Below, piece by piece: positions 33,217 to 43,130 of a stretch of 64,000 nt of DNA (the stretch's first letter is position 1; the number at the start of each line of letters is the position of its first letter). Below the pieces are notes generated by a model. It was not told where the DNA came from. It did no database searches and saw only the letters and a list, made by a program, of their open reading frames with translations. A program made the translations under genes and the position numbers. Source of the stretch: Prorocentrum cordatum (lineage: Eukaryota; Sar; Dinophyceae; Prorocentrales; Prorocentraceae); assembly GCA_963575745.1 (NCBI GenBank), contig CAUYUJ010003558.1:591524-655523 (forward strand), given 5' to 3'.

Positions 33217-35098
33217 ATCCTGCGCTGGGTTCTCGTTTTGAATAAAGCACTGTGGCCTTCACTTCTCCTCCCTCCTCCCCGTCCTGCCTCCTGCCTCCTA
33301 CATCCTGCCTCATGTCTGCTCTTCCTTCTCTTGTCTCTCTCTTCTCTCCTGCGTCCTGTTTGCGTCCCTGGAGGGCTGCGAAGCGCGCGACTGTCGCCAC
33401 TTTCGTAGGCGCCTGGGAGGTCCCGCGGAGTGGGAGGACACGGGGATCCAATTGAGACCTCGCGGCGCCCTGTGGGGCTGCGAAGTGCGCAATTGTCGCC
33501 ACTTTCGTGGGCTACTCGGAGGTCCCGCGGAGTGGGGGGACACGGGGATCCAGTTGGGACCTCGCGGCTCATTGGGGTGCTGCGATGTGCGCAGCTGTCG
33601 CTACTTTCATGGGCTACTGGGAGGTCCCGCGGAGTGGGGGGCACGGGGATCCAGTTGGAACCTCGCGGCTCCATGGGGTGCTGCGAAGTGCGCAATTGTC
33701 GCAATTTTCGTGGGCTACTTGGAGGTCCCGCGGAGTGGGGGGACACAGGGATCAAGTTGGGACCTCGCGGCTCATTGGGGTGCTGCGATGTGAGCAGCTG
33801 TCGCTACTTCCATGGGCTATTGGGAGGTCCCGCGGAGTGGGGGGACACGGGGATCCAGTTGGAACCTCGCGGCTCAATTGGGTGCTGCGAAGTGCGCAGC
33901 TGTCGCCACTTTCGTGGGCTCCCAGGAGGTGCCGCGGAGTGGGGGGACACGGGGATCCCGTTGAGACCTCGCGGCTCCCTGGGAGGGCTGCGAAAAGCGC
34001 AACTGTCGCTACGTTCGTGGCCTTCCAGGAGGTGCCGCGGAGTGGGGGGGACACGGGAATCCCGTTGAGACTTCGCGGGGTGCTGCGAAGTGCGCAACCA
34101 TCGCCACTTTCGTGGGCTCTCTCGCGGAGTGGGGGACACGGGTATCCCTTTGGGACCTCGCGGCTTCCTGGGGGGGCTGCGATGTGCAACTGTCGCCACT
34201 TTCGGGGGCTCCTGGGAGGTCCGCGGCGTGGAATTGTAAGGGTATCCCGTGGGGATCTCGCGGCTCCCTGGGGGGCTGCGAAGTGCGCAAGTGTCGTCAC
34301 GTTCGTGGCCTCCTGGAAGGTCCCGCGGCGTGGAGCTGTACGGGGATCCAGTTGGGACCTCGCTGCTCCCTGGGGGGCTGCGAAGTGCGCAAGTGTCGCC
34401 ACGTTCGTGGCCTCCTGGAAGGTCCCGTGGCGTCAAATGACACGGAAATCCAGTTGTGACCTCGCGGCTCCATGGCGGGCTGCGAAGTGCGCAGCTGTCG
34501 CCAATTTCGTGGGCTTCTTGGAGGTCCAGCGCTGTCGGTCGTCACGCGAACCTCGTCGAGACCTCGCGGCTCCCTGGGGGGGCTGCGAAGTGCGCAAGTG
34601 TCGCCACTTTCGCGAGCTCTGGGGAGATCCAGCGGAGTGGGGGTCAAGCGGACCCAGCCGAAACCTCGCGGCTCCCTGGGGGCTGGCACCTGCGAGGCAA
34701 GGCGGAGTGGGGCGTCACGCACACATCGCCGAGACCTTGCGGCTCCCTGGGGGGTTGACAACTGCGCATCGGCCGCCACTTTTCGTGGACTCCCGGCAAG
34801 CGGGGCGGAGTGGGGTGCCACGCACACCTCGCCGAGACCCCGCGGCTCCCTGGGGAGCGGGGCAGTGCGCAGCTGTCGCAACTTCGATGGGCTCCTGGGG
34901 TGTCCAGCGGAGTGGAGGTGTACGTGCGCAGACCCAGCCGTTACTCTCCCGCACTCCCGCTGCCGTGCTCTCCTGATTTCACGTCTGGGGGCTCGTGCTT
35001 CTGCGCACTGCGGGTCCTTCCGTCTGTTCGCTTGCAATGAGCGGTCCTGGGTATGGTCGCCATATGTTCAGAAAAGGCTGGGCACGTCACCCGGTACT
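33217..35098 (+). mobile_element. R2 composite satellite element B
   Basis: Head CTGGGTTCTCGTTTTGAAT at about 33225-33243, CT-rich tract 33250-33360, core of about 100-bp units (33370-34935) of the same family as element A, then a tail with TTGCAATGAGCGGTCC ending GGCTGGGCACGTCACCCGG. Tail and head match element A in order and orientation. Open frames of up to 489 codons here come from the unit length, not from a gene. Confidence 0.65.
33370..34935 (+). repeat. 100-bp satellite core of R2 element B
   Basis: About 15 units with GCGAAGTGCGCAACTGTCGC, GAGGTCCCGCGGAGTGGGGG and GGGACCTCGCGGCTCCCTGG. Closely related to the core of element A. Confidence 0.85.
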
Positions 35099-35514
35099 TC
35101 GCGGCCCCCGATCGTGGACATGAAGGGCCCCAAGTGGCGAAATGATGCGGAACAAAATTCAAGGCCCTCCCGCAGGCCCCCCTGTCTTCCTGGCGACAGC
35201 GGGGCGTTCCTCGATGCCTCCCCGCCCACCCCCCACAGAGAGGAGCTGCCGTACACGGGCTTGGGCACGTGGTGATCGTGGCCGGGCGACGGCTTCTCCG
35301 GGACCTCGGAAGCCCGAGTTCGCCGACGATCGACAACAAAGAAACGCACGCTCGAACTCTGGGCGGGGCAGCCAAAATGACGGCGGGCATCCGTCAGCCA
35401 GTTTCGGCGTCCAGGGGTCGCCGCCGCGCCCCAGGAGTCCGCAAACGCCGGCCCGCGGCGAAGGACGGGTCCAGGGGAGGGCACGTCGTGAAATAGGCAC
35501 GGCCCGCCCCGTCT

Positions 35515-35760
35515 GGGGCCCCTCCTCCTCCGCCTCCTCCTCCTCCGCCTCCTCCTCCTCCTCCTCCTCCTCGTCCTCCTCCCCCTCCCCCTCCCCCCGC
35601 CTCCTCCGCCTCCTCCTCCTCCTCCTCCTCCCTCCTCCTCCCCCACTCCTCTGCCTTCCTCCTCCTCGTCCTCCTCCTCCTCCCCCTCCTCCTCCTCCTC
35701 CTCCTCCTCCTCCTCCTTCTCCTCCCCCTCCCCCTCCCTCTCCCCCTCCCCCTCCCGCTC
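35515..35760. repeat. CCT/CTC triplet tract
   Basis: About 245 bp of almost pure C/T on the plus strand, mainly CTCCTC. Translates to poly-Pro/Ser/Leu on one strand and poly-Gly/Arg/Glu on the other. 35099-35514 holds nothing recognised. Confidence 0.95.
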
Positions 35761-35784
35761 TCTTGGCCCGAGAAATCACCCGCC

Positions 35785-35965
35785 ACGTCTTGGCGGCGCG
35801 CACGAGGGGTCAGTATAGGGGGAGGGGGGAAGGCTTCTTAGAAGGAGGCTGCTTCTTAGACGGCGCCAACCCTACATGTATGGACGTGGCCCGCGCCTTC
35901 TCAGAAGCAGGGGTGTTTCCAAGAAGCCTTCCCCCTCCCCCCAGCCCCTCTTCTGCCCGTGGCCG
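35785..35965. repeat. Hairpin-type dispersed repeat, copy 2
   Basis: Parallels 18290-18465: GGCGGCGCGCACGAGGGG, GGGGGGAAGGC, CCCGCGCCTTCTCAGAAGC, AGGGGTGTTTCCAAGAAGCC and TTCCCCCTCCCCC, in the same order. The two copies differ by short indels. Confidence 0.65.
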
Positions 35966-36159
35966 AGCGGCTCTGTTCCACCGTGCCAGAAGGCCACGGC
36001 CCCAGCAGCGGACGGCGCGCTGCAAGGGGTGGGGGCGAGGGGGGCGGTCTTTTCAAGAAGGCCCAGGCGTGCGACTCGAACGGCGCTGCCCGCCTCAGAG
36101 GCCTCCACATGGTGGGCAAGCAGAAATCGCATTCAGCACCCCGCAATTGCGGATAGGAA

Positions 36160-36320
36160 TGGGGGGGCGGGCGCCGGGCGGGTCGCGGGTGGGTCGCGCC
36201 GGGCGGGTCGCGGGCGGGTCGCGAGTGGGTCGCGGATGGGTCGCGGGTGGGTCGCGGGCCGGGGCGCGTTCGGGTCGCGGGCGGGTCGCGGGCGGGTCGC
36301 GGGCTGGGTCGCGAGTGGGA
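36160..36320. repeat. GGGTCGCGGGC short tandem repeat
   Basis: 10-11 bp units of GGGTCGCGGGCG/GGGTCGCGGGTG type, 12-15 copies, preceded by GGCGGGCGCCGGGC. Confidence 0.9.
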
Positions 36321-36604
36321 CGACGACAACAACAATAATAATAATCATAATAATTTTAAGACTGTTCGCCCTTATATGCTCGAGTGTTCAATAACGCGTG
36401 TCTCCCAAACCCTCGATACCCGCCCGCCCTCTTCGTCTTCGATCGAACTCCTTTTGGGGGGTATACCGTATACCTTTCTTCCCTGCAGGCCGGGCCCCGG
36501 CAAGCGGCGGGGCGGCCGCGGACCGTCGGCCTGGCCAGCGGCAGCGCTGATCGGCGGGGCTGCCGCGGACCGTTGACCCGACCCCAAGAGGGACGGACAG
36601 GGGA

Positions 36605-36614
36605 CCGACCACGA

Positions 36615-36646
<32 letters not shown>

Positions 36647-36930
36647 AGCGAAAGCGAGAGCGATAGAGAGAACGACAGCAGGGCCACGAAGGGCACGAAG
36701 TAGGCCACGAAGGGCGACAGCGGGGACACGAAGGGAATGCGTATGGGGCCACGAAGAGCGCGAACGAGCGGGGGCCACGAAGTGCAGATAATGCGGGGCC
36801 ACAGAAGGCAACTATGGGGCCACTGAGGGTAGCAACTGGGCCACGTAGGACAGTGAGGGGGACACAAATGGCGACAGCGGGGCCACGAAGGGCATGCACA
36901 TGGGGCCACAACGGGCGCGACTCCTGGGTG
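36605..36930. repeat. GAC triplets followed by GGGGCCACGAAGGGC repeats
   Basis: GAC triplet run at 36608-36650, then loosely spaced GGCCACGAAGGGC(G)AC units up to about 36930. Open frames on both strands are artefacts. Confidence 0.75.
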
Positions 36931-36954
36931 CCTGGGTGTCGGGAGCGCGGCGCT

Positions 36955-37190
36955 GGGGCAAATTGCAAGAAATTCCAACGCAAGGCCACTCTTCAGTAAA
37001 TTGCAAGCAAGTCTCCAGCGAGAGCGCGACTCCAGAGCGCCGGGAGAGCGATTCCTGAATAAATTGTAAGGGAGTCCCAAGCAAGAGCGCGGTTCCTGAA
37101 TAAAATGCGAGGAAGTCTCGGACGGGAGCGGGGGTCCTGGCTAAATTGTAAGGAAATTTCAAATGGGAGCCGTTGTTGTTGTAACGCGGG
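36955..37190 (+). repeat. Degenerate tandem units of about 50-60 bp
   Basis: Blocks of the type AATAAATTGTAAGGGAGTCC followed by AAGCAAGAGCGCGGTTCCTG recur about four times with divergence. Confidence 0.7.
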
Positions 37191-37221
37191 GGCCAGGGGC
37201 CAAGCTTGAGCATCAAGACTT

Positions 37222-37465
37222 TCCCTGTCAAAAAAACAGGGTGCGAGCGTCGAGGGGCACACTTTGATTGAGAAAAAACAATATGCACCCGTGGGGGGAT
37301 CATCAATAATTATTCTTCAGAAGTGGGAATTCAACAGCAACAACAACAAACAACAAACAACAAACAGCAAATAACAAACAGCAGCGCAACAACAATCTCC
37401 ATCGCGGAACCCCGCTTCAGCCACACACCCAGGGACAATGAATGACCGTTCGGCCCTCTCACTCT
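37222..37465 (+). repeat. Dispersed repeat with CAA/AAC tract, copy 2
   Basis: Counterpart of 27461-27665, with GGGTGCGAGCGTCGAGGGGC, AAAAAACAATATGCACCC, GGGGGATCATC, TATTCTTCAG, an AACAACAAAC tract, ACAATCTCCATCGCGGAACC and CCCAGGGACAATGAATGACC. Confidence 0.65.
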
Positions 37466-38444
37466 GATCAATGACATACCACTGTGGGATAACAAAAACA
37501 GCGTGTCAGTGTTGAAGCAACAGCTAGCGTCCAAAGGAAAAGCAACGGAACAACAGGGCGATAGGCTGCCAACGGAGGCGTGTCATTGATGCTGTTTCTC
37601 GCTCCCGAAGCCAGACTCCGCAGAGGGACGAATGGGCGAATCCCAAAACCCTGAATCTGAACTGTTGTCGTGTCGCAAGATGTCCGCCGGAGGAGGCGGC
37701 CTCTTCGTACTTCCGCCGCATTCCGCCGGCCTCCCACCGAAGGATGACGTCAACTTCCCGATCCCTTGAAGGCGAAGAAATTTCCTGGAGCGCCCCGAAT
37801 GGTCGCTTAACCGACGTCTCCTGTCGGGACAGAATATTACTTCGCCTGGAACTCTCGGCGCCACTGTGTGCGCGTTACGCCAAGCGCAGACCACGGCATC
37901 CTCCAAGTGATTTCAATCGGTCAAAGGAACAGGCAGGGTGCCTTTTTATGAAAAGCCGCCACCCTCGCTGTCGCCCAGCCCCGCTCCTTGCGCGCCCCCG
38001 ACGCGCCCAAAGCCGCCGCCAAGCCCCGCCCCAGCCAGGCCTGAGCTGGATCGAATCGCTAAATCGCATCGGAGCGGCAACGGATCGGATCGCCAGCGAA
38101 GCGCCCCGACACGAGCCAAAATCGGATCGCCACGCCCAGCCGCAGCTGACTTCGGTCGACGCCATAACCGAACCGGGCCGAGTCGAATCGGAATTGCGGC
38201 CCCAGCAGGGGAATCCAATCTCAGAGAATCGGAGGCTCTGCCAGTCTCCGCCAGCACTCGTCTGTCCTGGACCGCAGGGGCATCCCACCGATCGTGAGGC
38301 CCTCGGAATCGCCCGCCCAGCGGTCCGACCGATCAACTAGGAGGCAGCTTCAGCAGGAGGCGGCGGAGGTGTGAGGGGGAGGAGCAGGGGGTCAAGCGGG
38401 GGAAGAGGGGGAAGAGAGAGAGACAAGGGGGGAGAAGGAGCTCA
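37466..38444. other. No gene recognised
   Basis: A 198-codon frame (37744-38340, plus) and a 153-codon frame on the other strand overlap here. Neither has a family motif, and ATCGGATCG-type short repeats account for part of the openness. Confidence 0.4.
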
Positions 38445-38449
38445 GGGCT

Positions 38450-38478
38450 GATGACGATGATGATGATGATGCTGCTGC

Positions 38479-38519
<41 letters not shown>

Positions 38520-38795
38520 GTGCTGCTGACGACGACGGTGACGGTGACGGTGACGGTGATGGTGATGATGCTGACGATGACGATGGTGATGATGACGACG
38601 AGGATGATACTGAGGACGAGGGTGAGGATGATGTTGATGATGCTGGTGATGATGATAATGGTGACGATGATGATGTTGATGATTATGATGACGATGATGA
38701 TGATAATGCTGCTGATGATGATGTTGATGACGATTATGACGACGGCAACGATGACAATGACGACGACGACGATGACGACGATTATGATGATGAAT
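38450..38795. repeat. GAT/GAC triplet tract
   Basis: Long run of GATGATGAT with GAC, GGT and GCT variants; translates to Met/Asp or His/Arg runs. Confidence 0.95.
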
Positions 38796-39030
38796 CCGCC
38801 GGCCCCCTTGTGGGGCCACCAGGCTGTAGGCGCGTGATTCGCAGTTTCCTGTACCAGTTGTAGTTTCTAGTTTCCAGTGTTACAGTTCTGCTTCTTGCTG
38901 GTTACTGTAACTAGTTGACTTCTTGCTGTTTACTGTAACTAGTTGATTGACCGCGCGAGGGGGGGGGAGGCCCAAACAGGATTTTCCAGCGTCCTCTGGG
39001 CGCGTTGTCTGAATTGCTGGGGGGGGCTCG
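38795..39030 (+). repeat. Dispersed repeat beginning CCGCCGGCCCCCTTGTGGGG, copy 1
   Basis: Matches 44772-44978 in order: CCGCCGGCCCCCTTGTGGGG, CCACCAGGCTGTAGG, CAGTTTCAAG-like, CAATGTTACAG, TACTGTAACTAGTTG, CGCGCGAGNGGGG, GCCCAAACA, then TTGCCTGAATTNCTGGGGGGG. Copy 1 contains a short internal duplication of TTACTGTAACTAGTTGA. Confidence 0.8.
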
Positions 39031-39031
39031 A

Positions 39032-39682
39032 CACCCCTCACGCAGATCCGCGGGGTCAGGGTCCAAAAACACATGGGATTTGCCACATTTCTGAAATTCG
39101 GTGCCACCCCTCACGCAGATCCGCGGGGTCAGGGTCCAAAAACACATGGGATTTGCCACATTTCTGAAATTCGGTGCCACCCCTCACGCAGATCCGCGGG
39201 GTCAGGGTCCAAAAACACATGGGATTTGCCACATTTCTGAAATTCGGTGCCACCCCTCACGCAGATCCGCGGGGTCAGGGTCCAAAAACACATGGGATTT
39301 GCCACATTTCTGAAATTCGGTGCCACCCCTCACGCAGATCCGCGGGGTCAGGGTCCAAAAACACAGGGGATTTGCCACATTTCTGAAATTCGGTGCCACC
39401 CCTCACGCAGATCCGCGGGGTCAGGGTCCAAAAACACAGGGGATTTGCCACATTTCTGAAATTCGGTGCCACCCCTCACGCAGATCCGCGGGGTCAGGGT
39501 CCAAAAACACAGGGGATTTGCCACATTTCTGAAATTCGGTGCCACCCCTCACGCAGATCCGCGGGGTCAGGGTCCAAAAACACAGGGATTTGCCACATTT
39601 CTGAAATTCGGTGCCACCCCTCACGCAGATCCGCGGGGTCAGGGTCCAAAAACACAGGGGATTTGCCACATTTCTGAAATTC
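39032..39682 (+). repeat. 73-bp satellite, nine copies
   Basis: Unit starts at 39032, 39105, 39178 and every 73 bp after that. Each begins CACCCCTCACGCAGATCCGC and includes GGGGTCAGGGTCCAAAAACA and TTTGCCACATTTCTGAAATT. The copies are almost identical; an ATGGG/AGGGG variant separates the first four from the later ones, and one unit has lost a G. The serial short open frames come from the 73-bp period. Confidence 0.97.
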
Positions 39683-39830
39683 GAACCCATCACGCACATC
39701 CATCGCAAGGCGTGGTAACCCAAACTGCGAGAACTCCCTCGGCCCTTTCATCGCAAGGTGTGGTAACCAAGCCCTTAAACCATACACGTCTTACCAATCG
39801 CCAGGTGTGGTAACCCCTCTTGTGATCAGT
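39683..39830 (+). repeat. Three units of about 48 bp with ATCGCAAGGTGTGGTAACC
   Basis: The block starts at about 39702, 39750 and 39797, immediately after the 73-bp satellite; the last unit has one change (ATCGCC). Confidence 0.8.
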
Positions 39831-39939
39831 TGGTTTTGCTGATTGCGACTACAGCGCCAAGGCCTCATGACTTAGCTCTTCCATGGCCCATTCTCCGAGA
39901 GAGGGGGCCGGCGGCAGGGGGCGAAGCCCTTACGGATAT

Positions 39940-40234
39940 GATGGTGATGTTGATGGGGATAATGCTGATGATGTTGATGATGATGTTGATGCTGATGGTG
40001 TTGATGCTGATGCTGATGGTGTTGATGATGATGGTGAAGGTGATGATGATGATGATGCTGATGATGATGATGATGATGATGACGGTGATGACGATGATGA
40101 CGATGCTGCTGCTGATGATGATGATTATGATTATGAGTATGATTATGATGAGAATGATGATGATGATGACGATGATGATGATGATGATGACGATGATGAT
40201 AACGATGACGATGAACATAAACATGATAATGGTA

Positions 40235-40284
<50 letters not shown>

Positions 40285-40320
40285 GATGATGATTGTGGTG
40301 ATGGTGGTGCTGTTAATGAT
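39940..40320. repeat. GAT triplet tract
   Basis: About 380 bp of GATGATGAT with GCT, GGT, GAC and TAT variants. It creates the first part of a 419-codon open frame (39830-41089) that I do not accept as a gene. Confidence 0.95.
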
Positions 40321-41789
40321 GGTGCCGTGGCCACAAGCACTGCGCCAAGGATCCCCCCAGGACCCGCATGCGGGACTTCAGGAAGAGCCAGAGACGCATC
40401 CCCCGCGCAGAACCCCCCTAACGCGACACGGCGGAGACGGGGGGAGAGGACGATGCCCCCAGAGGCCCAGTTTCAAGGCCACGACGTCAGACGAGGTGAC
40501 CGAGGCAGTAACAGAGGACGAGCTGCCACCTGGACGAGCGGTCGACGGTCTGCTCGATCCAGCCGTGCCCGCGCGAGAGGGTCTGCGCGGCGGCCGCTGG
40601 CAGGCTCGAGCGCCACGGTTCGGGAGGCGATGGCAGGCGGCGCCTCCGCCTCTGCGCTTCCCTCGGCCGCTGGGGCTGCGGCCGGCGGGCCCTCGGCCGC
40701 AGCTGGGCCTCGGGCGGGGCCGCTGCCTCGGCGGGCAAGAGCCCGCGCCCGCGTCGAAACCCGCCGGGGGCCCTGGGCGGCTGGCTCGCCGCGGCTGCCG
40801 ACGGCGCGGCCGCGCGGCCCTCGTCGGCCTCGGCCCAGGCGGCTGCGGGGGCGGACGCGGCTCGACGCAGGCGGCGAAGAGGGTCGCTGGAGGCTGCAGC
40901 GGCTCCCGCCGAGGCCGCGGTGGCGAACGTGGCCGTCAGGAAGGCGATCCCGAACTCGGCGTCACCACAATATGCCAATACTGTGTGCGCGTCGTCCCCC
41001 AATGGGCGACGCGTGCGCTGAGAGAAATTACAGTCGATGCTCAGTGGCGGGCGTTTTCTGCCCGTACGGCTGAGGTAACAAAATGCTGAAAGATGACCGT
41101 GCTGTATGATCTGTTTGGACGCATGCCTCCAAGGAGGACGCATGGTCCTTGTACAGCCATGACACTGTCAGGAGGAAAGCTAAATAAAGAACGAAACACC
41201 CTGTACCCCAAATCAACTAATACTTTGGAGGCGTTTCCTCGTCGTTGCCTCTCGTTTTCAATGTCACCCCTCCCTCTGCCGAGCCCGAAGGAAGGGGGGC
41301 CCGCGACTCGAAAACACAACAGAACTGGACGCCATGATGACGAGCGCCTCGACGGCCCCCTGGCCAACTTTGAAGGAACCTAGCCCCTGTTCGTGTGCCC
41401 GTTCCTTAGATCACCCGCCCCGCTTGGCGAAGCGATTCCGCACGTGCCATGACCTAAGAAACACCAGGGGGGGCTCCTCGGCAGAATCGCAAGGGAACGC
41501 AAGCAGACGCAAGACCACAGCCCCTTTCCGAACCCGAGTTGGTCTTCGTGTCAGCGCCACCCGTCTCTGTCATCCTGCGCCCCACCGAAGGCGACGGCCT
41601 GGCGGCGGGGCTTGCCGTGGGCGGAGGCGTCGGCCATTCCGCACAGCATGCCGACGAGGTCTGGGGCGCGCCAGAGCGGTTCTGGGTCGCCGCGTTGTGG
41701 GCCCCGAGTCCCGCCGCGGATGGCCCCGGCGCCCGCGGCAAGCCAGCCGCCCGTCTGGTAGCCACGGCGGCTTCCAAGGTGAGGATGGT
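40321..41789. other. No gene accepted
   Basis: Very GC-rich between 40560 and 40950, with frames open on both strands. A minus-strand frame of 218 codons (40487-41143) has an alanine/arginine-rich composition and could be an exon, but no domain is visible. Confidence 0.35.
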
Positions 41790-41955
41790 GATTTGAATGT
41801 TGGTGATCATGGTGGTGCTGGAAACGGTGGTGATGGTAATGCGATGACGATGCTGATGATAATGCTGCTGAGTATGACGATGATGACGGGGCTGATCATA
41901 CTGATGGCTATGCTGATCCTGATGCCGGTGATGATGCTGCTGCTGCTGTTGATCA
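41790..41955. repeat. Degenerate GAT/GCT triplet tract
   Basis: GATGGTGATGCTGATGATAATGCTG-like triplets, more degenerate than the other GAT tracts. It lies at the 3' side of the reverse transcriptase remnant (minus strand). Confidence 0.8.
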
Positions 41956-41974
41956 GCTCGCCACTCGGAGGTCA

Positions 41975-42895
41975 GGAGAGGAGAGCCCGAACGCCCTTCT
42001 TCTTGGTGACGGAGGGCGATGAGGACGTTGCCACGCAAATCCGGTTGATGAGTCCACACCGCTGCTTCCGAGTAGATGCTCCGATAAACAAAACACTCGC
42101 TGAATGAACGACGGCACTCCGTGCGGAATATGATTTGACTCGGACGTCCTCTCCGGTGCGGCCATTGGCGCTTATGTAAATTCCAACGCAACGCATGAAA
42201 ACGCCATGACCCTTGTACGTCGTTCCCGGCCACGAATGCTCGGAGTCGCTCTGGATCTGGCTTATCCAACGTACCGTGCTTGCTGGGAGATCGAATCCGT
42301 GGTCGCGCAAAGCGGAGCCAAGTAAGTCGAATATCCAGCGTGCGTCGCGGATACAATGAGCAGCAATGACAATGTTATCTGAGAACACGATGAAAGGCAC
42401 CATCTTGAAATGGCAAGCCCGCAATATTTGGCACCATGCGCTGCACACGGGGTGATTTTGCGTAAAACTACACCCAGTTGCAAGTGCTGTCCTTTATCCC
42501 AAACGTGTGATCAGCAGTCTTCCAATAGAATTGTCCAGAATGTTGGCCCCCACTTGCTACCCTGAGGCAGCGATATCTTGATCGGGGATGCCCAAGCTAG
42601 GCGCCCATGCAGCCGCACTCGATGAGATACTTGTCGGATGTGTCGAAGCATCCACGCGCACAGTGCTGGATCAACTTTGCGTTTCAAAGGGCTTCTCAAC
42701 AACACTGGGTGTCTGACTCGATCGAACGCCTTCGGAACATCAGAGCTAACCAATACGAAACCCAACCTTCCCTGAAAACATCGCTGAGCAAGGATCACCA
42801 GCACGGCATTGAAGTCAAGCTTACGTTGCGATCGTCTTGAAACCGGTCTGCCCGTACCGGAGGCCGCCCGAGCAATGACAGAAGACATTTCCTGC
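41975..42895 (-). pseudogene. LINE-type reverse transcriptase remnant
   Basis: On the minus strand the frame entering from 42895 gives VLVSSDVPKAFDRVRH (about 42755-42710), which matches RT motif A (catalytic Asp before xxxAFD). LPQGSKWGPTFWTILLED follows, matching the PQG motif B. That frame meets TGA at 42511. Coding similarity continues as LGVVLRK and then, after a frame change near 42430, as VPFIVFSDNIVIAA (motif C, normally F/YADD) and GIYISANGRTGEDVR, typical of the segment after the palm. It ends around 41975. Upstream endonuclease and palm motifs are missing. A frameshift and a stop make this a non-functional fragment. It would once have copied its own RNA into the genome. Confidence 0.8.
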
Positions 42896-42897
42896 TG

Positions 42898-42935
42898 CTG
42901 ATGATGAATGCTGATGCTGATGCTGATGCTGATGC

Positions 42936-43032
<97 letters not shown>

Positions 43033-43130
43033 AATGACGATGATGATGATGCTGATGATGATGCTGCTGATGATGATGATGAAGATCATGATGAGAAGGA
43101 GGAGGAGGAGGAGAAGGAGGAGGAGGTGAA
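42898..43130. repeat. GAT triplet tract followed by GAG tract
   Basis: GCTGATGCTGATG then GATGATGAT to about 43085, then GAGGAGGAGAAGG to about 43130. It abuts the 5' side of the reverse transcriptase remnant with no gap. Confidence 0.95.

Noticed and set aside
33507-34976. 489-codon open frame on the plus strand
   Set aside because: It is the satellite core of R2 element B, whose unit length of about 100 bp happens to keep one frame open.
35142-36338. 398-codon open frame on the plus strand
   Set aside because: The central third is a CTC triplet tract (poly-Pro/Ser) and the end is a GGGTCGCGGGC repeat. Openness follows from composition.
39032-39682. CRISPR-like appearance of regular repeats
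   Set aside because: The repeats abut without unique spacers, no cas genes are present and the window is eukaryotic. It is an ordinary satellite.
39830-41089. 419-codon open frame on the plus strand
   Set aside because: The first half is a GAT tract read as Met runs. The second half is GC-rich with equally open frames on both strands and no domain.
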